From: Ceraceosorus guamensis
Taxonomy: Eukaryota > Basidiomycota > Exobasidiomycetes > Ceraceosorales > Ceraceosoraceae
Length of the DNA: 47,445 nt
Assembly (NCBI RefSeq): GCF_003144195.1
Contig: NW_020290088.1
Coordinates: forward strand, 8,225-55,669
Reading direction: 5' to 3'
Made by a program: the position numbers and the translations under genes. Of the stretch, positions 1 to 11,832 are shown piece after piece (within the stretch, counting starts at the first letter, position 1; each line of letters opens with the position of its first letter). Under the pieces are notes generated by a model. The model made no database searches. It worked only from the letters and a program-made list of their open reading frames with translations, and was not told where the DNA came from.

Positions 1-582
1 CCCCCCCCCCCCACCGCCGAATCGTGAGGGCCCCCCTTGACAATCGTGAATGAGTCTGGAATGCCCCGGAGCAAAGCCCCAACGCTCCGCTAGAGATTGC
101 GATGGAACGCTACGTTCGTCGGCATTGGTGCTGGCGAATTTGCGTCGTGAGCTGATCGCAGTCATAATCGAGGAGGCGCACAAAGCAAAGCGAGCGGGTC
201 TGCACCGTTCGCAGCAAATGAAACGATGGGATTCTTGTTGCCAAGTGTGGCGGCAGCGATTGCAACAGCGACGAAAGAAAAAAAAATGAAAAAAAAATAA
301 TAAAAGACTAAAAAATAAAAAAATGTTCTATTTCACGGAGCTTGTGTACAAGTTGAACAGATGAAGTACAGCGCCCAAGGCTTCTTTCTTGAAAGAAGGC
401 GCACACTGGCCCGCTAGCGATAGGAGATGGGGCATGTTGGAGCTGGAATGTCCCCGCGAGAGCACGTTTCGGCCAAATTGTGGAGAATGGAGAGAGAGGA
501 ATCACAGCTTCCCAACTTGTTGGCCGGCGGCGAGAGGGCGAGAGCGTGGCAACGTCCGAGGTTGCGCAGCGTGCGCGAGAGT
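1..582. other. Left flank, no gene recognised
   Basis: The window opens with a run of twelve C, which may be a contig end or a low-complexity assembly edge. An A-rich stretch at about 271-323 lies some 260 bp downstream of the stop of the transcription-factor gene and could belong to its 3' region. The dispersed word AATCGTGAAT occurs near 42-51. Short open frames here have no recognisable motifs. Confidence 0.6.
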
Positions 583-3500
583 TCACCCCGAATCGTGCCT
601 GGCCGGCTCAGCGATGGCTAGATCCTCGATGAGCCACAAGGGATGGATCGAGGGTCGCCTGGAAGCTGCACTCGCAGGGGCAGACCCAGATGCGTCCGTG
701 GAATCAGATGCAGGGGCAGAGCTGGACCTGGCTGAAAGCTTGCCTTTCCTCTCCGCTCTGGAAGCCCGCAAGCTTTGCAAATATTTGCTGGCCCACGACT
801 CGTCTGGGTTCTCCTCCACATCCGGCGTCGTACAGGCCTCGCCCCCGTCAATGTTCATATCGTGAGCCGACTCGTTGGAGTGTTCGGTCGGATTGGAGCA
901 TGTGGTCAAAGCGACCCAATTGTCGAGTTCATTCAAACGCGGCCTGAGGCCCTCTGTATTCCCTCCACTTTTCAGCACGCGCATCGTCCGCCTCATAAAG
1001 GCGGTGCACAGCGCCACGAAAGGCACCGCGTCGAAGATGAATCGTTGGGGGGCCGTTCGGTATGCCTCGGAATCGAAGCCCGCTCTTTCGCCCTCCACCC
1101 AATGCACTCTCCACCGTTCGAGCGAGATGATAAGCTGTTCGAGCTTTACAATCAGCGCCTGTTGCGTGCTGGGGGACAAATGGTCCGGATGAGTGGTAAC
1201 AGTGGCGGGCCCACCAGACGTCGTCTTGGATGGATACCACGGCGTCGACGCGCTCGACGCCGAGGTGCCGAGAGCAGAGGCGTCCGATGATGCAGTGCTG
1301 CCCTTGCGTTGCATTTCGTGGGCTTGCATTGCGTTCTTGGCTGTTGCGGCGGCGTGCGCTTTGACCGCGGACTGTGCCAAACGCAGCGCGTTGCAAGCAC
1401 TATTGACTTGGATGTGTATCAGAATCCACATGGAAAATGGCGTTGCGAGGCCGGGCCTCAAAGCAGCCTTGGGCGAGGCGAGGGTGGATAGCGCCTGAGG
1501 AAGTGTGGGTGGCGCTTCCGCAAGCATCCTCATGCTTTCGGCCCAAGAGTGGGCATCCGGCTTGTTCCATATCTCGGAGGCGTACGGCATCCTCATGGAT
1601 TCTATCATCGAGCGCTGCATTCCAAAGGAGTGACCGAAAAAGATCATTTGGGCAGCATCTTCGACCGATGTCAAAAGCACCAAGCTGGGCGCGCAACGAC
1701 GGGGGTCAATTGACAAATTTGAAGCATCAGTATCCGTCGAACTTGCGGGCGCATCGTGGGCATGCCGTATGAGCTCACCGCTTCTTCCATTCGTTCAAGG
1801 CCCACGCGTGCCACAGCTCTGGAGAGTGCTGATCGTGCGGCCAGGCCGCGGCGCCAAAATTGGTGACTTGAAGCAACGACATCAGGTTACCGGTCAATAG
1901 CCGGCTCGTCAACTGCAATTTGGCGTTCGTGCTCGAGAAGCAGCTGAATTTGAGCGCCAGTAGCCCAGCTATGAGAAGAGCAACGTAAGAATCTTGGCGC
2001 GTTTCGGACTGAACAGGCAAGAATTTGAAAAAGCGAGTGAGGTCAGATGAGGATGCGGATCTGACGATGACCTGCCACAAGCCCAGCAAGCTCACTTCTA
2101 AGAACGCGGACGTCATTCGCTCGCCGGAGGTCATGAGCATTTTTGTACTGAAGCGCTGCGCTGCATCGGACTCGTCGAACCTCAAACCGACGATGAGCGC
2201 GCATTGCGCGAATTCTCCAGGACAGTTGGCGAAGTCGAAAGTGGCGAGGTGCACGAGTGGGTATTGAGAGATGAAGCGACCAAAAAAGTTGTTGGCGCTG
2301 AGCTTGAGCGCTGGTGAGGCGAGGCCACATGCAAGAGCTTGAACCTCGAAATCTAGTAAAGCCTGCGAAAGATTGGCGCTTTGGGGGAGAATGGCAGCGG
2401 GCCGGAGAGAAGCGATGAGAAAGATCGAGAAGGGCACGGCGTGCCACGCGTCAACCACGGCGGCGGCGACATCAACGGTGCCATCGCTTGCTCACTTTGC
2501 GGAAGGCATGACAGGCCATATGTGGTGCTCTGGCTGTGTGAGTCGGCTCGCGTCGGCGCCAGGCGGCAAGAAAGATGGTGTGCCCGCGACCAGCAAGTCT
2601 GACAAGGGGCTTTGCACCCGCGCGAAAAAGTCGTTGTGATGCAAGAAGCCGAGCAGGGAGGCTTCTGCAGATCCTCCGGTCACGCCTTCAATGCTCGGCG
2701 CCAGACCGCCAAAGGGTAAATTTGCATTTCCACCGTCGTTGTGGCCGCGAGTGGAAGTGTCGGATGCAAGGGAAGAAGAGCCTGGTGCGGTTCCTAGGAG
2801 CACGTCGCTCAGATGAAGCGCTTGTTCCTGGCCTTGTTCAATATCCGCTGTGCGGGGGTACTCCGAGATGCTACCGCTAGTGGAGGCGACGGGAGCAGCT
2901 TGCGAATTTTGGTTCATCTTCGCATCGATACCCACGTCGTATGGAGTAAGGCCAGTCGAGTGTATGATGTCCATCATGGGCATGGACAGGCTCGCATCTG
3001 GTGCGACCTGCTGAGGGGCTAGTAAGGGTGGCATGTCTGCACCCGAGGTGGCGTATGCAAATGCGGCCGGCCCGTGCAGTTCACTCGACCAGTCTTGCAT
3101 TGCCTGGTCTTGCAAATGTGCATTCTGACCGAGATCCATCGTCAGCGCTGCTGTGACAGGAACGCCATTCACGTCCATCGGAATGTTCTGGTCAGGGCCA
3201 TTCCACGCGCTTGCACCAGTAGCATCGGCAAAGCCAGGCATGACTAGTGCCGGGTCATAGGCTGGCATGCCAGACTGATGCACAGATCTTGAAACGGCGG
3301 CCGGTGGGTGGCTCACTGCTGGGTCCGCAGGCTGTGGCTGAGAGGCTTCGGGTGACTGCATAGAGGGTGGTGCGTGTTGCTGCCGTGAGGAGCTGCTATG
3401 CTGGTCCTCAAAGTGGCCATCGGATGGATGTTGGGGCGCACAGCGTTCCTTGGCCATCGGAATTTCTTCATCCGACGACACTCTGACTGGGGACTTGGTG

Positions 3501-4683
3501 CGCACAAGTTTAGCGCTGGGCTTGTATATACACTGGATATCACGATCTCTACACGAAGCGCAGGATGGGTCTTGACGATCGCACACAATCTTTAGCGAAG
3601 CACACGATTCACAAGCCTTCTTCATAGGCTTGAGGCTCTTTCCACCAGGGCCTTTTCGACAGGTAGTCATGTGCCTCTTCAATACATCCCTGCAAGGCAG
3701 CCACCAGATGAAGATGCAGGATGAGCACGGGTGGTCTGTATTCCGGGCGCCGACGACGGAGTCTGGGCTGCGAATTTGCCGACTCACGAGCGTGAAAATC
3801 CGACATCGCAATGCTTGCATTTGTGAGCTGTCGAAGAGGAGTCTTCACGGGCGCCCAGGTGCGCACACACATAGGTAGCGAGAGATGATGGAAAGATCGA
3901 AAACAGAGCGTGGAAGGAAAAGAGACGCGCGATCAAAAAAAAAGGCTGATGAGCGTGCGCCCGGACCGGCGCCCAGTCATACAGGCAAGACTCACGGACG
4001 CGGGTAATGTGACGCAGTGCCAAATCGCTGCGTTTGAAGACTCGATCGCAAAACGGGCAAGCGCTCTGACGAGCGTTGGTTGATGTGTTGGTGCTGCTGC
4101 TGCCTTTCGCCACCTCGCCGTCCTCCGTGCCATCCTGGCTGGCCTGGCGGCTGTGGGAGGGGGTGGTGCGCGCAGATGAATGCATATTGGTCACGCCAAA
4201 GTTCCAAGTGTCGCCAGATCCCGGTCCCGGTCCCGTATCGGAGCCTCTGTGCGCGTCCTGCTGGCTGGCAGATGAGGAAGTAGCCAAGTCTTTGCTCGAG
4301 CCTGAATGTGATAGCTGCTGCTGCTGCTGCGCGGTACTGCCAGCGTTTTGCAAGAAAGTTTGGCCCAGCATATCAGAAAAGCCATCGTAAGAGGAGTCGG
4401 AAAACATTTCTCCCATAAAAGGAGTTCGAGTCTGAGTAACCTGTTCAAAGTCTGCTGATGCTAGAGCGGCATCAAGCCGTGCAGCATCGTGATTCACATT
4501 CAGCGCGCTCTTGTGCGAGGAGCTACGCGGACTCGAGCCTTTTGTCCCGCTGCCCTTTTGATGCGGTGATGCGTCGGCGTGCGGAGCGGCTAGCGCGGTC
4601 GCGGTCATGGACCATGCTGACGAAGGCACGTCTTCGTGCCGCGACGCTTGCCAAGACGCGGCGTGAGACGGGACGCGGGGCAT
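583..4683 (-). CDS. Fungal transcription factor with two C2H2-type fingers and a Zn2Cys6 cluster
   Basis: I read five exons: 4683-3996, 3827-3788, 3689-2496, 2378-1779 and 1684-583, giving about 1207 residues. Each intron starts GTGAG and ends AG, and the phases join. Finger 1 has C209, C212, H225 and H231; finger 2 has C233, C236, H249 and C253. They are followed by C269, C272, C279, C286, C289 and C296, the exact CX2CX6CX6CX2CX6C spacing of a Zn2Cys6 DNA-binding cluster. The first two introns fall inside the finger region. Residues 1-205 are Ser/Gln-rich with a short polyQ. The C-terminal half resembles the fungal-specific transcription-factor domain (PF04082-like) and ends in a low-complexity Ser/Ala tail. 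It is nuclear by family and could be the pathway regulator of the neighbouring aromatic genes, which is inference from position. The third intron (2379-2495) is the least certain. Confidence 0.85.
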
Positions 4684-6560
4684 GTCTTTCTGCTCTTTGC
4701 TCTTCCAAGATCAAGGTGCGTGCTGCTGGATGCTGAATGCATGCGCATGCATGCGTGCGTAAGTGCGTGCAATGTGAACAAGGCGCCGCTCCACGCGAGC
4801 CGTGGGTGGTGGATGTGCTGCTGCTGTGCGCACGGGCCAATTCTCGTGAATCGACTTCGCTACCTGAGATCGAGGATAGCAGCCGGTATATAACCCCCCA
4901 ATCGCCCGCGTCGTGACCACCTAGGCAATGACGCTTGTTCGTGCTGCGAAGGCTGCTCTAGGCTGGCCCGCTCTGTCCGCTTTTTCTCTGACTGGGGGGC
5001 TGACCAAGATTACGACTGCGCGCTAGGGATGTAAGTGTGAGGTGTGCTTGTCTGCTAATAAGACGTACGAATGGCATCGCCTCGCAAGGGAGGACATGGA
5101 TGGGGCAAAAGGGCGGAAGAGACGTACTCTGGTCCAACTAAATCGAGCTGGAGGTCATTTATACGGACTTGTACGGCGACGGCTGCGGCACCGGATCGCC
5201 TTGGGTGGCAGGCTGCGCATTGGAGAAATGGTGTAGGCGCACAGCACACCTCATCCCGGCTCACCTTCTGGAAATTAGCTCTCGAGCAGCAACAGCAGCA
5301 GCACAAGGGGTAATGACTCGGCATGGCGCTGCACCCGTTGCATTAGTCAGGCACACTGCTGTGCAATCCGAGGCGGTATAGCGCTAGAGGGGAAAGCGAT
5401 GTGGATCGCACCAAACACCCGCGTTCATCGCGTCCATATCTTGCGATCTGCACATTCATTGAGGCGTCGTTGCCGCTGCAGCTAGCCAGCTAGCTATGCC
5501 AAAGGGCGAGTCACCGAGCTGGCCGTTGGACTAGCAGGAAGGCAAGGCGCGGCAGGGCGCGGCAGGGCGCGGCAAGGCACAACGTCACGCACAGCGCAAA
5601 CGTTCCGATCGTGGATATAGGCGGCCAAATCGAATCGTCGATCGGAGTTTGAACCTTGCAGAATGCGTTGATGCTCGAGTTTTGAGTCGTGAATGGAAAG
5701 TTCGCAATGAACGTGAACGTGTACGTGACTGTTGTGATCCTCTTTGAGGCGCTAGCGCAGACCGAATCGAGACGTAGTACAGTAGTGTCGGGGTCTCTGC
5801 TGCCGCTGCCGTTGCTGCCGCTGCCGAATGAGCGCATACGAAGTGCAATTTGCTCTTCTACGCACTGCTGGCCGAGCAGATCACTCGTGAGTGGATTGTA
5901 ACCGTAAGCAATGCTCGAATGCCCACGCTCACCAGACTTGTGCGTGACTCGGCCGATGGGGATGCAAATGCGGGAGACGCATGCCTTGTGCGTGTCGCTT
6001 GATGCTTAGCCAGGCGCAATCATGAATGTTGAACAAACCAAAGATAAGCGCGTTTTTTGATTTTTGAGAAAACGCCACGCTGCGCGGAGTTTTGATCGAG
6101 GAACGGAGTCGAAAGCACTCTGACTATACTTGCATCGACTCTCCAGAGCACTACTACTCTGACTGTAGTCGGACGAACTCGTGACTGTTGGCGCTACATG
6201 CGCGCGTGCATGGACCGGCAAGTCGAGTCCATGCCGCTCCTTCGCTCATGCTTCGATGCTTGCAACCAATCGTGATTGTGAAATGCTTCAATGCTGCTTG
6301 CTGCCATAGGTACGGTACTCCGCTGAGTCTCCCCCTGCTGCACTGATTGCATCATCATCTCTAGCCTCTACTCCTACTCAAGACTCTCGACGTCCATCAG
6401 AATGCAAAATAGCGGAAGTCGAGTAGCACGACTTTAGCAAGCAGAAGCATCACGTCGTGAAAAGCGACCTGACATGGGCCAAAGAGTCAGCAGTGTAGTC
6501 GTGAGTCATCGATCGATGGATTGTGTTGGAGCTAGCGGCCGGGCGTCGGGCGTCGGGCGT

Positions 6561-6591
<31 letters not shown>

Positions 6592-6596
6592 GCGCG
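6561..6596. repeat. (ACGC)n / (CG)n microsatellite
   Basis: About eight perfect 4-bp units pass into alternating CG. The tract can adopt non-B DNA. It lies in intergenic sequence with no gene nearby. Confidence 0.9.
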
Positions 6597-8275
6597 TATG
6601 CATGAGCTTTAGCGCCGACCTGATTCACGATTCACGCTGCGGGCCTGGTCAACAGTCAAGGTACAGTCACACAGTCACAGCGACTGTCCGCTATACACCA
6701 GAGGCTGTGCCGAGGCGCAGCCGGCAGCCGTGTAGCCCCGTAGCGCGTTCCATCCCGAGGAATCGTGATGTCAACATTTGAGAATTGGTGCGCTGACCGC
6801 GCTCTGCGTAGGGGCTAGCGCTAGGCTAGCTCCAGCATTCACATTTGTACAGGACGATCGATCGCAGCTAGGGAGGCTGTGTGACCGCGCGCCACCTTCC
6901 ATTCGGCTCCCGCGGGTGCCCTGCGTCGAGATCCACCATGGGGTTCAGCGGTACCAAGCACAGAACGGCGCAACATGGCCGGGCTGCATGCGTGACGTGA
7001 GCAGCGCAACTTAGCGGCACGGGCTTAGAACAGGGCTTGCAGCGGCATAATTACAACGAGTCGGCGAACGTAGCAGCCGAAATTTCATTTCCAAATCGTT
7101 GCTCTCAACACCCTTCTCGATCGGTCGCTCGTAGAGGACCGACGCACGAGAGCTGCCTGTTGTACCACTCACGACTACACCACAGAAGCTGCAGAGAGAG
7201 ATCGAGCGCCTTTCAGCGCCGAGGTCACGGCCGGCCGGCGCTTTACTTGATGCCGATCGAGCGAATCGTCCGCGCAAGTCCTGAGCTGTGCGCAGCAATC
7301 GTGAATCGTGAATTTGAATCAATGTGCCGCGCCACCATCACATCACGCATGATGGACGGACCCAAGAATCTGAATCGTGAATGGCGCCAGCGCAATCGCG
7401 GCCAACACTCACTATGACTCGAAATATTGAATTCCATCCAAGCGCGCGCTTATCGTCCAGCAGCATGCAGCAGCGACTCCGCATCGTGCCGCGCCGCGCC
7501 GCGCTCGCTCTCCCTCGCCTATTCCCTTTCTCGCATCTGTTAGGATTCTTGATTCAGATTCTTGATTGTGATTTGCAAGGTATGTAGGTAGGCGTAGACG
7601 AGATGACATCATCGCCGAATTTCACCTTTTTACACGCATGCTGTCTCCCCTCACGTGAGACTCCGGCGTGCTCAGACCATACGGTCTACCCATGTATCCT
7701 TAGCGCTTCACGCCGTACTGCTGCTGCATGCATCCATAACTAATCTCTAGCGCGACTGATCTTTTGGGTCAAAGCTAGGTGACACGCGTGTATGTACATC
7801 TCTCGCGCCCGCGCCGCGCCACGGTCAAACGGTGGCCTAGCTAGCTGATCCAAAGCTGTAGTAGTACCGTACCTGACCGGAGAGCAAGATCGCAACGTCG
7901 AGACAAGCGGCACGGCAGATTCTATTTGGAGTTGCGCGCGTGGTCAACATTTCGAAGACATGAGCATATACGCACGTGCCACAAATGCGCCTCACTTCTT
8001 GCTGCGGGCAACTTGAGCCGAGCGCTGAAAAGACGACTACCAAGGGGGGGGCCGCGGGGGAGGGGGCAGCCGCAGTGTACGGAGGAAGAGTCGTATTCGT
8101 ATCACTACATTCACAACAGTGTCGACTCCAGCGTATCCTGTACTTCCGCATCGCCTCTGCTCTCATTCCACCAGAACCCCGAGCTGGCAGCGACGCAGAG
8201 GAGAGTGCGCAGCGAGCGTCGATTGTGCGGGTGGATACTTCAATTGCAATCACAATTCTCACGAGAGAACAGGAA

Positions 8276-8395
8276 GTTTATACGGACGATAGAGAAGTCT
8301 TGAAGTATTGTATAGAGGGGCGCAAACACAGGGAGCTTGTACGGACGATGGAGTCTAGAGTATTGTATCAAGGGACGCGCGTCACAGCCAACCTG
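8276..8395. repeat. Degenerate direct duplication, about 62-bp period
   Basis: Two adjacent blocks share the order TACGGACGAT, then AGTATTGTAT, then GGGCGCG-like sequence. The second copy ends just before the last exon of chorismate synthase (stop at 8403) and may be part of its 3' region. Confidence 0.5.
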
Positions 8396-8402
8396 AACTT
8401 GT

Positions 8403-10028
8403 TCAACGCAATCTCATGCTGGATGGCAAAGCGTCCCACGCTTCCGTGTGTCTCGCGTCCAGCTCTCTGGATCTCAGCGAGCTAGTAGCACCTTCTCTCG
8501 ACAGTTGCCCCATCAGCGCATCCATCACGGCAAGCACGGCCATGCTTTCGACGATGGGGACAGCGCGGGGCAGCACGCAGGGATCGTGTCGACCACGAGT
8601 GACCAGTACGCCCGAGCTGCCATCGTATTGGGCCGTCTCCTGCTCCTGAGAGATTGTCGCAGCTGGTTCTGTACGGGCAAGGCATAGGTTCACAAATTCC
8701 CGTGCAGAGGATGATCAGCTGTCTGTGCTGCTTGATGGGTGGCGATCAAAACCCTTCCAAACTACGCTTTTCGGCGATACTCACTGAAAGCAACGGTAAA
8801 GTAGATGTCTTCACCGTTAGAGATGCCGCCTTGAATTCCTCCGCTCCAATTCGTCTCTGTGCGGAGCGCGGAGCCGGTAGGACCCAGACCGTTGGGGTGG
8901 GGTACGAATTTGTCGTTGTGTTGAGATCCGCGCATGGCAGCCCCATCGAATCCGGAGCCGAATTCGAATCCCTTCGTGGCGGGAATGCTCAGCATGGCAT
9001 GGGCTAGCGTCGCCTCGAGCTTGTCGAACGCTGGCTCGCCCAAGCCGGGTGGCACGTTACGAAGAACGCAGGTGACGGTGCCACCGATCGAATCGTGCGC
9101 GTCCCTACACTCCTCAATGACCTGGAGAAAAAGGCATTGAGAGCACGTGTCGTGTTGGGTCTTTAGCTCGGCCCCGAGTTAAAGGCAGGATGAAGCAGCT
9201 GCTGTGGCTTGCGTTGCCAAAAAAACCAAAAAAAAAAAAACTCACGGATGTCATGCGAGCAGCGGTAGCTTCGTCGGGGCAACGCACGGGAGACGCGTCA
9301 ACCTGCTCACGAGAGACTGCAGCTAGCAAACCTCGATACGCAGAGCTGGTAGGATATTGCAGGCCGTCGTCGGCGGCGGCACTCTTGTCGCTGTGATGAC
9401 GTTGAAGATAGGCGCGCGTCTTCTCCTCCTCCTCCTCCTCCTCCTCGCTTTGAGGTGGACTATTTTCGAGCCTTGGAGCTTGAAGGGCAGCTGCCATACG
9501 GGCTTGCGTCTTGGCCTCGGTAGCATTCTTGGGAAGTTTGACGGGACCAACGCTGCTGACGAATGCCACACATTCGATGCCGTACGCCAACTTGAGGTAT
9601 TGCTCAGCGATTGCCGCTCCAGCGACTCTGCCGATCGTCTCTCTCGCGCTGCTACGTCCACCTCCGCTGCTAGCCTTGACGCCGTACTTGCGTAGGTAGG
9701 TGTAGTCCGCATGAGATGGGCGCGGATAGAGGTCAAGCGTCTCGTCTTTGTAGTCGTGAGGTCTTTGGTCCATATTCTGCACCAACATGCAGATGGGCGT
9801 TCCCAGCGTCACTCCGCGCTCCACACCACTCTGGATCGCCACCTGATCCTTCTCATCACGTGGCGTGGTGAGCGCGCTCTGGCCGGGCCTTCGTCGACGC
9901 AACTGCGCCTGAATCAGCGACTCGTTCAGGTCCAAGCCTGGAGGACAGCCATCCACAATGGCGCCCACCGATCTGCAGTGGCTTTCGCCGAACGTCGTAA
10001 CGCGAAAGTGTGTGCCGAAAGAACTCAT
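8403..10028 (-). CDS. ARO2: Chorismate synthase
   Basis: This enzyme converts 5-enolpyruvylshikimate 3-phosphate to chorismate, the last shikimate step, using reduced FMN. Exons are 10028-9246, 9121-8785 and 8668-8403, giving 461 residues. The introns (124 and 116 nt) are GTGAG...CAG and join in phase. The N-terminus has the family signature around [20 protein letters not shown]. Further family blocks are [48 protein letters not shown] and, across the second splice, [12 protein letters not shown], followed by [16 protein letters not shown]. It is longer than the usual fungal enzyme (about 380 residues), partly because of a Glu-rich insertion near residue 200 made by a GAG microsatellite. It is transcribed divergently from the DAHP synthase gene. 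The symbol is by homology to the yeast gene; whether this is the only copy in the genome is unknown. Confidence 0.96.
9420..9446 (-). repeat. Trinucleotide microsatellite coding poly-Glu inside chorismate synthase
   Basis: A CTC/GAG run in exon 1 encodes eight consecutive Glu residues in a variable loop. Length changes in whole triplets would alter only the loop. Confidence 0.85.
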
Positions 10029-10628
10029 GCTTGTGTCGCTTTCGTTGCCGCTCAGCGCCGCTTTGGATTGTGAAGGATGGCGAATGCAACGCTTGAAGCA
10101 GTTTCAGTCCGTGTGTTGAAAGAGGAAAGCATCCAGAGTGGCAAGGGATGATGACATGCCGTCTCGCAAGGTGGATGTGCGCAGGGCAGTCATTTATGAG
10201 GAAAACGTGTACCTTGAAGAGAGATAGAGACGCACACGCTTCCTCCGCTCCGAGCGCGCTTCGGCCAGCAGCGCTGCTCTGATCTTCCTGCAGGCCCACC
10301 AACGGCATCACCTGAAGCGGATCGCTTATTCACACTGACCTCCATACGCCATGCTCTTTTTGCACCTGTCGCATGCAAGTGCGCCGCTTACGAGACTTTT
10401 GGCGTGTGTGTACCATTCAAGGGCGGAGGCGAGCGCGAGCGGAGATGGGCCACCGGACATGCAGACGCAAGCGCAAGCCAAGCACTTCAAGGTGCTACTG
10501 CACTGCACTAGCGAGAAGGTAGTGGTGGGCCATACGCCAGAGGCTGGCAGGCGAGAATGCGAATGCGAGCGAGCAAGCAGAGAGAAGTAGGGACGGAATG
10601 GTCCGAGGGATGCCCCATTCCCAGTCTG

Positions 10629-10661
10629 GCTGTCTGTCTGTCTTTCTGCTCGTCTGTCTTT

Positions 10662-10715
<54 letters not shown>

Positions 10716-10724
10716 ACCTGCCCT
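10629..10724. repeat. (TGTC)n / (TGCC)n microsatellite
   Basis: TGTC units pass into about thirteen uninterrupted TGCC units, then decay. It sits in the divergent promoter region and is likely length-variable. Confidence 0.92.
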
Positions 10725-11085
10725 GTTCTACGCCACTCATCGTAAGAGCTCTGGACACTGGTGGTCAGCAGGGCGGGGGCAGATGCACAGCATGGCCATT
10801 GTCGACTTTGTGACAAGCTCGCATATCATCGCTCCGAAGTTGTTGCGGTTGATTCGCACATGCGCAGGCACAGACTATAATACCTACTGCAGGCAATCCG
10901 CTGAGGTGGACTTAGTTGCGGGTTCGCAGCGAGGGCCGGGCGGAAGTGAATGCGCGCGGTCGCGGAGACGCGAAAGCGGCGGGCAACCTGCGTGATTGAA
11001 ATTTCGGCCCAGCGTTTGATCTGAGTATGCGTCCGCGGGATGGGTCCCACCTGTAGCACGTGACGAAAGCGTGCCTATCTCATCG

Positions 11086-11108
11086 TGCATGCATGCAGCA
11101 TGCATGCA
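11086..11108. repeat. Perfect 23-bp palindrome
   Basis: Two 11-bp arms, TGCATGCATGC and its reverse complement, flank a single central A at 11097. It is followed within about 10 bp by a TATATA and within about 55 bp by the 29-bp shared element. It could be a dimeric factor site or simply a short (TGCA)n run. Confidence 0.7.
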
Positions 11109-11160
11109 AGATGTCTATATACAGCCCTCGGCAGAGTTTGGTGTGATATCCAAGCAGTGA

Positions 11161-11189
11161 AAGTGAAACACCATCATCTCCGTGTCAAA
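11161..11189 (+). promoter_or_regulatory. 29-bp element shared with the AROM/P450 promoter (copy 1)
   Basis: The 29 bp beginning AAGTGAAACACCATC and ending CCGTGTCAAA are identical to 35826-35854 read on the minus strand. The flanks do not match. Copy 1 points toward the DAHP synthase gene, copy 2 toward AROM. The role is inferred from shared position in two divergent shikimate-gene promoters. Confidence 0.6.
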
Positions 11190-11832
11190 TCACCTTCCAC
11201 CATCTCCGTGCGCAGCTCGCCGCAGCCGATTCGACACCGAGAGCGGCACAACTACGCGAAGCTAGGCCGAATCGAACTGCCCCGAGAAAGCCAAGCTTGG
11301 GAAGCAACGCCTCAACGACGTACGACTGCAAAATGGCCGGTCCAAATGAGCTCGGCCAGTCCACCTCACATCTCTCAGAGGGCGGGGTTCACTGTCTCGC
11401 ACAGTCGAATTGCAGGCACTCTTGCTGCTGCTGGTGTTACATGCAGCCGGAACAAGCAGGAATTCGCCGCTGCGCCTACGCCAACGTGCGCATTCGACTG
11501 CATCAGTCCTCTATACAGTCACGATGATCGAGAGGCAAGGACTGCACCCGTGAGCGGTACCGCAATCAAACATGAAACAAAGCTCAGTTTCACATCCACC
11601 TTGACCATCTTTGGGCTGCCAGCTGGTGCATGGCGATAAGCCGGCGGTGATGCAATCCTCCCATTCAACTTGCCGCGGCGCATGAATGCGAGCGGATATG
11701 GCGACTCACATGCGTATTCGTTGCTCTCACTTTAAGGTTTGGCATGCGCAACGGCAAACCACAAGCCAGCGAGATAAGATGCGAGACCACAGCGCCTACA
11801 CTGAAGCGCCGGTGGTACCGGCGGGGCCGTGA

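Larger units (their letters stand above)
4684..8402. other. 3.7-kb intergenic region, no gene recognised
   Basis: The stretch lies between the starts of the transcription factor and the end of chorismate synthase. It holds short Arg/Ser-rich open frames that look like chance. Low-complexity features include a near-triplicate GGCGCGGCA block at about 5549-5578, a CTGCCG run near 5800-5825, three CGTCGGG units at about 6542-6560 followed by an (ACGC)n/(CG)n microsatellite, and a degenerate 62-bp duplication at about 8276-8395. The dispersed ATTCACGATT word occurs at 6621-6636 and 7296-7313. A TATATAA at 4887-4893 could serve the transcription factor, about 200 bp upstream of its ATG. Confidence 0.6.

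Noticed and set aside
1-12. Telomere at the left edge
   Set aside because: Only a C homopolymer; no TTAGGG/CCCTAA repeats there or at the right edge.
11085-11639. 184-codon open frame between chorismate synthase and DAHP synthase
   Set aside because: Runs through the palindrome and the 29-bp element; no recognisable domain. The KHHHLRVK peptide it shares with a frame near 35840 is a by-product of the DNA element.
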